Origin: Epiperipatus broadwayi
Taxonomy: Eukaryota > Onychophora > Udeonychophora > Euonychophora > Peripatidae
DNA length: 64,000 nucleotides
Assembly: GCA_028023455.1 (NCBI GenBank)
Contig: JAQFVV010012575.1
Location: 1,050,517 to 1,114,516 of the forward strand
Direction of reading: 5' to 3'
The notes under the pieces are model-generated. The model saw only the letters and a list, made by a program, of their open reading frames with translations, ran no database searches and was not told where the DNA came from. A program made the position numbers and the translations under genes. This document shows positions 59,670-64,000 of the stretch, one piece after another (the stretch's first letter is position 1; each line of letters opens with the position of its first letter).

Positions 59670-60300
59670 ATATATGGTTGCTAACTGATTTTAATATATA
59701 GGGTACCCATTCAGATTTGTGCACTGATATTTTATTTGTTAAAAAATAAACTTATTAAATAAAATATTTTTACTACTAGTTGTAGTTACTTTTACTGAAC
59801 ACATTTTCAAGACTAAAGAATGTTTTCTCACTTTAAAAAAATCCTAAACAAAAATTCTTTTTTTAATTGTAAATGTCTTTAAAAAAGTTGCTAGAAAGTT
59901 TTTTTGTTTTTCATCTTCAGTATAGACAGTTACTGAATTTCCTGATCATTTATTGTTTTATTATTTTAGTTTTAGTTGAATAATGTAGTCAAAAATTATT
60001 TACCTTTAAAATCAGATTATATCTGTATGTACTTTATATACATGATGCAGTACCTTTGTTCATGATTCTTTGCATATAGGTAAAGCAGCATATGTATAAT
60101 ATCATAGCAAGACAATCCTTCAACAAGATAATGGAATATTTTGATAAGCTGGTCCATTCTAAAACAGAAGACTGGATTATTGACATCTTTGAAAAAGATA
60201 TAAATTGGATGACTGTTGTCATTTAATCAGCTGCATTCAGTTTCTATAATTTGATAGACTTCTGGCATGCTGTCTAATACATATATATACATATATATAT
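59670..60300. other. No feature seen
   Basis: A/T-rich with short T runs; ends in an AT microsatellite (60279-60307) at the boundary of the tandem retrozyme. Confidence 0.45.
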
Positions 60301-60361
60301 ATATATAGAAACATTTTGCATAAACACTTGAGAGTCAGTGTTTTAGATCTAGTTTCTATAC

Positions 60362-60418
60362 TCTATCTCCCACTGAGGATAGCAAACCAGCTTGAAATCA
60401 GCTGATCTGGGAGTGAGA
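60362..60418 (+). ncRNA. Hammerhead ribozyme, complete, first copy
   Basis: Type I. Stem I CUCCCA (60367-60372) / UGGGAG (60408-60413), 6 bp, then a 2x2 internal loop and UCU/AGA; CUGAGGA (60373-60379); stem II AGC/GCU with loop AAACCA; GAAA (60394-60397); stem III AUC/GAU with loop AGCU; C17 at 60407, giving an AUC cleavage triplet. Every catalytic base is present. Confidence 0.92.
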
Positions 60419-60779
60419 AAATGAAAGAGGTAGTTAATTTCTGACTCTTTTTTCGTTTATGTAAAACAAATCTTACACTTGTTCGGCGGTTTTGGTATAG
60501 CGCCATCTTTTGGACATAAATAACAAGTGATAGCAGGTTACGTGATTAACTTGTATTTGTTTTTTCATAAATGTACCTTTAGAGTTTTCTTGCAATGATA
60601 TATATTGCAGAGACTTTGATTATATGGTGATTCTGAACTGAGATCAGACCCATATAAATATCTAGCTTGCTAGGCTGGGTTTGAAGACTTTTCCGGTCTG
60701 AAAAATTCACGCTTGCAATCTGATAGAAACGTTTTGCATAAACACTTGAGAGTCAGTGTTTTAGATCTAGTTTCTATAC

Positions 60780-60836
60780 TCTATCTCCCACTGAGGATAG
60801 CAAACCAGCTTGAAATCAGCTGATCTGGGAGTGAGC
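60780..60836 (+). ncRNA. Hammerhead ribozyme, complete, second copy
   Basis: Exactly 418 bp downstream of the first and identical through the core: CUGAGGA at 60791-60797, GAAA at 60812-60815, cleavage expected after 60825. The only nearby change is GAGC for GAGA at the outer edge of stem I. Confidence 0.92.
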
Positions 60837-61013
60837 AAATGAAAGAGGTAGTTAATTTCTGACTCTTTTTTCGTTTATGTAAAACAAATCTTACACTTGT
60901 TCGGCGGTTTTGGTATAGCGCCATCTTTTGGACATATATATATATAATCAAAACTACCCCAAATCCCAAATTAAACCAGACCAACATAAAAATAATATTA
61001 AAACACAACCTAA

Positions 61014-61045
61014 GGTTTCACTGCTACAAGCAGACTTCTCAAGTG
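61014..61045 (-). ncRNA. Hammerhead-like motif, PLE lineage 2 left copy
   Basis: Minus strand: CUUGAGAAG, stem CUGC/GCAG with loop UUGUA, then UGAAACC. The order matches PLE hammerheads, but the first box has an extra U and lacks G8, and no GUC follows. Its mirror at 62557-62588 is identical. Confidence 0.4.
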
Positions 61046-61083
61046 TAAAGAACTACAAAAACTACACAATATATATAATATTA

Positions 61084-61782
61084 AAAACTACCCACAAATC
61101 CATTCACTTCCCATCCACCCTTAATATTAAAAGAACTCTTAAATAAGTTAATTGCTTCAGAATAATAAATTTTCAATAATAAAGACTCATTAATTCTTCT
61201 TTTGATTTCATTTCTCTCAAAGAAGACAACCTTAGCTTCATCAAAATCAATAGTGTGGCCTGTATCTTTTTCATGGACATACAAAGCAGAACTAAGATAT
61301 CTATTTTTAACTCTACTTTTATTAACCTTTATTCTTTCATTTAAACTCAAACTACTCTGACCTATGTAGACCTTCTTACTAAATAAGCAAGGGATAAAAT
61401 ATATTACACCAGGAGTAGTCTTTCTATCAAAAACTTCCTTTGTATTATTTAATAAATTATTCAATGTAACACCCCTTTTCCAAGCAATGTTTTTATTTCC
61501 AAACAAGTTACTATTCCTACACACAATTTTATAAGAAGACAATTTAAATGGCAAAGAAATAAAATCATAATTTTCTTTAACCTTTACATCCTTACAAATA
61601 TTACTATTAAATAAAATACTTTTAACAAATTTATCAGAGTATCCAACACTCAAGTAATCTTTATAAAATTGATATTTCTGAAACAAAGCTACCCCACTAG
61701 AATTATTTAATTTAATATTTCTATGATGATAATTCCTTAAAGCAGCTACTTTATGAGATACAGACTGATAGCTATCAGTCAT
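61084..61782 (-). CDS. PLE lineage 2 GIY-YIG endonuclease region, left copy
   Basis: An open frame of 233 codons, 5'-truncated (no RT). The start Met (61782) is probably just the first Met after the truncation. The GIY-YIG core is VIYFIPCLFSKKVYIGQSS at about residues 143-161, preceded by KTTPG; one Cys of the CLFC pair is Ser here. It continues with NERIKVNKSRV, ALYVHEKDTGHTIDFDEAK and LLLKIYYSEAINLF, the usual PLE endonuclease order with His and Glu positions. It ends GGWEVNGFVGSF. About 9% of residues differ from the right copy, yet no stop has arisen. Confidence 0.78.
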
Positions 61783-62517
61783 TTAGTTAAAAGTAAAGAA
61801 TTAAGATCTATAATTAAACCTGATAGCTATCAGTCGGTATCTCATAAAGTAGCTGCTTTGAGGAATTATTGTCATAGGAATATTAAATTAAATAATTCTA
61901 GTGGGGTAGCTTTGTTTCAGAAATATCAATTTTATAAAGATTACTTGAGTCTTGGATACTCTGATAAATTTGTTAAAAGTATTTTATTTAATAGTAATAT
62001 TTGTAAGGATGTAAATGTTAAAGAAAAATATGAGTTTATTTCTTTGCCATTTAAATTGTCTTCTTATAAAATTGTGTGTAGAATTAGTAAATTGTTTGGA
62101 AATAAGAAAATTGCTTGGAAAAAGGGTGTTATATTGAATAATTTATTAAATAATACAAAAGAAGTTTTTGATAGAAAGACTATTCCTGGTGTAGTATATT
62201 TTATCCCTTGTTTATTTTGTAAGAAGGTTTACATAGGTCAGAGTAGTTTGAATTTAAATGAAAGAATAAAGGTTCATAAAGGTAGAGTTAAAAATAGATA
62301 TTTTAGTTCAGCTTTGTATGTCCATGAAAAAGATACAGGCCACACTATTGATTTTGATGAAGCTAAGGTTGTCTTCTTTGAGAGAAGTGAAATCAAAAGA
62401 AGAATTAAAGAGTCTTTATTATTGAAAATTTATTATTCTGAAGCAATTAACTTATTTAAGAGTTCTTTTAATATTAAGGGTGGATGGGAAGTGAATGGAT
62501 TTGTGGGTAGTTTTTAA
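61753..62517 (+). CDS. PLE lineage 2 GIY-YIG endonuclease region, right copy
   Basis: An open frame of 254 codons. The first about 26 residues are read from the junction spacer and are not PLE. From DSYQSVSHKVAALRNY on it parallels the left copy. GIY-YIG core VVYFIPCLFCKKVYIGQSS with the Cys pair complete, then NERIKVHKGRVKNRY, YVHEKDTGHTIDFDEAK and the same C-terminus. No RT domain, so not autonomous. As a nuclease domain it looks intact. Confidence 0.8.
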   Translation: MRYRLIAISHLVKSKELRSIIKPDSYQSVSHKVAALRNYCHRNIKLNNSSGVALFQKYQFYKDYLSLGYSDKFVKSILFNSNICKDVNVKEKYEFISLPFKLSSYKIVCRISKLFGNKKIAWKKGVILNNLLNNTKEVFDRKTIPGVVYFIPCLFCKKVYIGQSSLNLNERIKVHKGRVKNRYFSSALYVHEKDTGHTIDFDEAKVVFFERSEIKRRIKESLLLKIYYSEAINLFKSSFNIKGGWEVNGFVGSF

Positions 62518-62556
62518 TATTATATATATTGTGTAGTTTTTTTGTAGTTCTTTACA

Positions 62557-62588
62557 CTTGAGAAGTCTGCTTGTAGCAGTGAAACCTT
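62557..62588 (+). ncRNA. Hammerhead-like motif, PLE lineage 2 right copy
   Basis: Same sequence as the left motif in mirror orientation, 40 bp after the stop codon. Stem II (CUGC/GCAG) is intact; core box I and the cleavage triplet deviate from consensus. Position relative to the ORF matches lineages 1 and 3. Confidence 0.4.
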
Positions 62589-62687
62589 AGGTTGTGTTTT
62601 AATATTATTTTTATGCTGGTCTGGTTTAATTTTGGATTTGGGGTAGTTTTGATTTTATATTGACTAGTTTAGCTTTATGCTTGTAAT

Positions 62688-62690
<3 letters not shown>

Positions 62691-62753
<63 letters not shown>
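62691..62753. repeat. Long (TA)n microsatellite
   Basis: About 28-30 perfect TA units at the right edge of the PLE dimer. Confidence 0.95.
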
Positions 62754-62755
<2 letters not shown>

Positions 62756-63075
62756 TATAAAACACAAAAACTGGGCATTGCTCTATGTGAATTCAAACTC
62801 TACCATCATTGCGCTAGCAGCAGCAGCTGCATACACTATCTTTTGCCTTGAGTTATAACTTCATAACAATATTTCTGTAAAACTATTGTGTCATGAATAA
62901 TTGAAATACATTTTTCATGCTGTATCATGGAATCAAAAACAGTAATTAAAAGTAAGTTTTCTCTAACTTGATTTTAAAAAAAGTTAATGACTTTTTTAAA
63001 ATTCACCTTAATTAAATATAAATAGTCAAAATAAAAGTCATATATCACATGACCCCTATCTCTTAAGCTTGTAAG
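62754..63075. other. No gene seen
   Basis: A/T-rich with a GCAGCAGCAGCTGC patch near 62817; a family B-like end (CATATATCACATGACC) near 63038-63054 precedes the next fold-back. Confidence 0.45.
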
Positions 63076-63167
63076 TTATAAACAATGAGGATTGCCAATT
63101 CCTCTACAAGCTTTATGATAAATGCTTAGCCAGAGCCAGCACTTAAAATATCTCTGTCAGGAACCCC

Positions 63168-63227
63168 TCCCCAAACCGCTGACCATGGTTTTGTGCTTTG
63201 GCACTTCTCAGAGAGGTGTCAGGGTAG
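63168..63227 (-). ncRNA. Hammerhead ribozyme, two core mutations
   Basis: Minus strand: CUGAGAA (63211-63205; G8 to A), stem II GUGC/GCAC with loop CAAA, AAAAC (63192-63188; G12 to A), CAUG, GUC (63183-63181). The scaffold is kept but two catalytic guanines are lost. Confidence 0.65.
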
Positions 63228-63320
63228 ATTCAGACACTAGATCTAAAAATACCAACCCAAAGCCAAATGCTTATCTAAAAATTATCTATTGAGTGGTATT
63301 TTTAGATCTAGTGTCTGAAC

Positions 63321-63381
63321 CTACCCTGACACCTCTCTGAGGAGTGCCAAAGCATGAAACCATGGTCAGGAGTTTGGGTAG
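63321..63381 (+). ncRNA. Hammerhead ribozyme, complete
   Basis: Type I. Outer stem I CUACCC (63321-63326) / GGGUAG (63376-63381), internal loop, inner UCU/AGG; CUGAGGA (63337-63343); stem II GUGC/GCAU with loop CAAA; GAAAC (63356-63360); stem III ACC/GGU with loop AU; C17 at 63367. All catalytic bases are present. Confidence 0.88.
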
Positions 63382-63463
63382 GGGTTCCTGACAGAGATAT
63401 TTTAAGTGCTGGTGTTATCATAAAGCTTGTAGAGGAATTGGCAATCCTCATTGTTTATAATTA

Positions 63464-64000
63464 AATATCAAATTTTTATCTAAAAGCATTTTTTAATTCT
63501 TTCAAAAACAACTTTGTAGGATTTTAAAAAAAATATGTTATACAAACTTTAATTTAAAAAATTTATTAATCTAATTAAAATAGTGGAATTTTATAAATAC
63601 CAGTATATCTATTGTAATATAAAAACATGCTTGTTTTAATTATCAAAATCAGAGTAAAACATTGAATAGACCTTTTTATATGTTAAATTCATAATAATTT
63701 TGTAATTCAAAATTATTATTTAACCCTTAACTATTATTCCAGTGTAATATAAAAAATATCTACAAAAAATTTTGTTTGTGTTTATTTCTTTTTCTTTTCA
63801 ACTTTATATATATATGCATACTGATTACTGTGTTGTTGTATGCTATGAAACATCTAACTGCCTAATATATTTACAATTTGAAATATAATATTCAATTCAC
63901 AATTTTAAATATACAATTTAATTTGTAATTGTATGTAGAATCTATATTTATTATCTGATAGAAAACATTAAATATTTAAAATGTAATTTATACTTTTCCA
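63464..64000. other. No feature seen
   Basis: A/T-rich to the window end. Confidence 0.45.

Larger units (their letters stand above)
60308..60935 (+). mobile_element. Tandem retrozyme, 1.5 copies of a 418-bp unit
   Basis: 60308-60517 and 60726-60935 are the same sequence offset by exactly 418 bp, with very few differences. Each copy contains a complete hammerhead, so cleavage would release a 418-nt monomer (60408-60825). The rest of the unit (AACTTGTATTTGTTTTTTC, ATATGGTGATTCTGAACTGA, CTAGGCTGGGTTTGAAGAC) is homologous to the family B body. No ORF. AT repeats lie on both sides; the right one leads directly into the PLE lineage 2 dimer. This is the expected genomic form of a retrozyme: a partial multimer copied from a circular RNA. 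Confidence 0.9.
60946..62690. mobile_element. PLE lineage 2, head-to-head inverted dimer
   Basis: Left copy on the minus strand (61782 down to about 60946) and right copy on the plus strand (about 61808 to 62690) meet head to head. The junction contains two copies of the palindrome CTGATAGCTATCAG around 38 bp of unrelated sequence. Outer ends share GGGGTAGTTTTGAT and the hammerhead-like motif. Both coding arms are open. Only the C-terminal part of a PLE is present in each. Confidence 0.88.
63080..63463. mobile_element. Retrozyme-like inverted dimer, copy D
   Basis: Left arm 63080-63262 (minus) and right arm 63294-63463 (plus) are reverse complements with few differences: outer AAACAATGAGGATTGCCAAT and its complement, inner CAGACACTAGATCTAAAAAT and its complement, around a 30-bp loop. 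Both arms carry the hammerhead, 5' ends inward. Less than a full monomer on each side. Confidence 0.82.

Noticed and set aside
1-64000. CRISPR array or bacterial operon
   Set aside because: No regularly spaced short direct repeats with unique spacers and no prokaryotic gene order; the retroelements are of animal type.

Overview
The window is about 73-75% A+T by eye and carries animal-type retroelements: RTE-like and other APE-type LINEs, GIY-YIG Penelope-like elements (PLEs), a Ty3/gypsy element with a tRNA-Ser-like primer site, and tRNA-derived SINEs. No operons, CRISPR arrays or dense coding are present. It is best read as repeat-rich DNA of an invertebrate animal; the phylum cannot be fixed from the sequence. 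Only one open reading frame looks like a possible host gene: a secreted cysteine-rich protein on the minus strand at 23825-24613.

The dominant theme is hammerhead ribozymes (HHRs). About eighteen complete, mutated or truncated hammerhead-like motifs are visible. Most lie in short non-coding repeats whose monomers are about 360-460 nt, at 1.6-2.5, 9.5, 15-16, 17, 21, 26, 48, 55-56, 60 and 63 kb. Several arms contain more than one monomer in tandem. The clearest is 60308-60935, 1.5 copies of a 418-bp unit with the same apparently complete type I hammerhead twice. This matches retrozymes, non-autonomous retroelements replicated through circular RNA. Three PLE lineages (22.0 and 43.9 kb; 45.7-47.8 kb; 60.9-62.7 kb) carry hammerhead-like motifs just after the GIY-YIG coding region. 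Two of these PLE loci and most of the ribozyme repeats are arranged as head-to-head inverted dimers, with 5' ends in the centre and 3' ends outward, which suggests a shared insertion mechanism.

Layout. 1-1 kb: RTE LINE end. 1.6-4.4 kb: ribozyme fold-back, a tRNA-Gly SINE and a hairpin retroposon inside an old duplicated segment (partner 12.4-14.1 kb). 6.6-11.2 kb: LINE remnants. 15.2-16.1 kb: LINE C-terminus with a 273-codon open frame. 17.4-19.5 kb: 2-kb solo-LTR-like repeat (partner 57.2-59.7 kb, opposite strand). 21-22.8 kb: hairpin retroposon, ribozyme repeat, PLE end with an internal tRNA-like pol III promoter and a hammerhead. 23.8-24.6 kb: secreted-protein ORF. 26.85-40.4 kb: a decayed gypsy element whose 5' LTR is split by a young non-autonomous LTR element with 2.64-kb LTRs; a 500-N gap lies in one of those LTRs. 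45.7-47.8 kb: PLE inverted dimer. 50.5-53.6 kb: APE-type LINE pseudogene. 54.9-56.0 kb: ribozyme inverted dimer. 57.2-63.5 kb: solo LTR, tandem retrozyme, PLE inverted dimer, long TA tract, ribozyme inverted dimer.

The nesting gives an order of events: decayed gypsy first, then the SINE inside it and the young LTR element inside its LTR. Paralogous empty sites independently support three of the small insertions.
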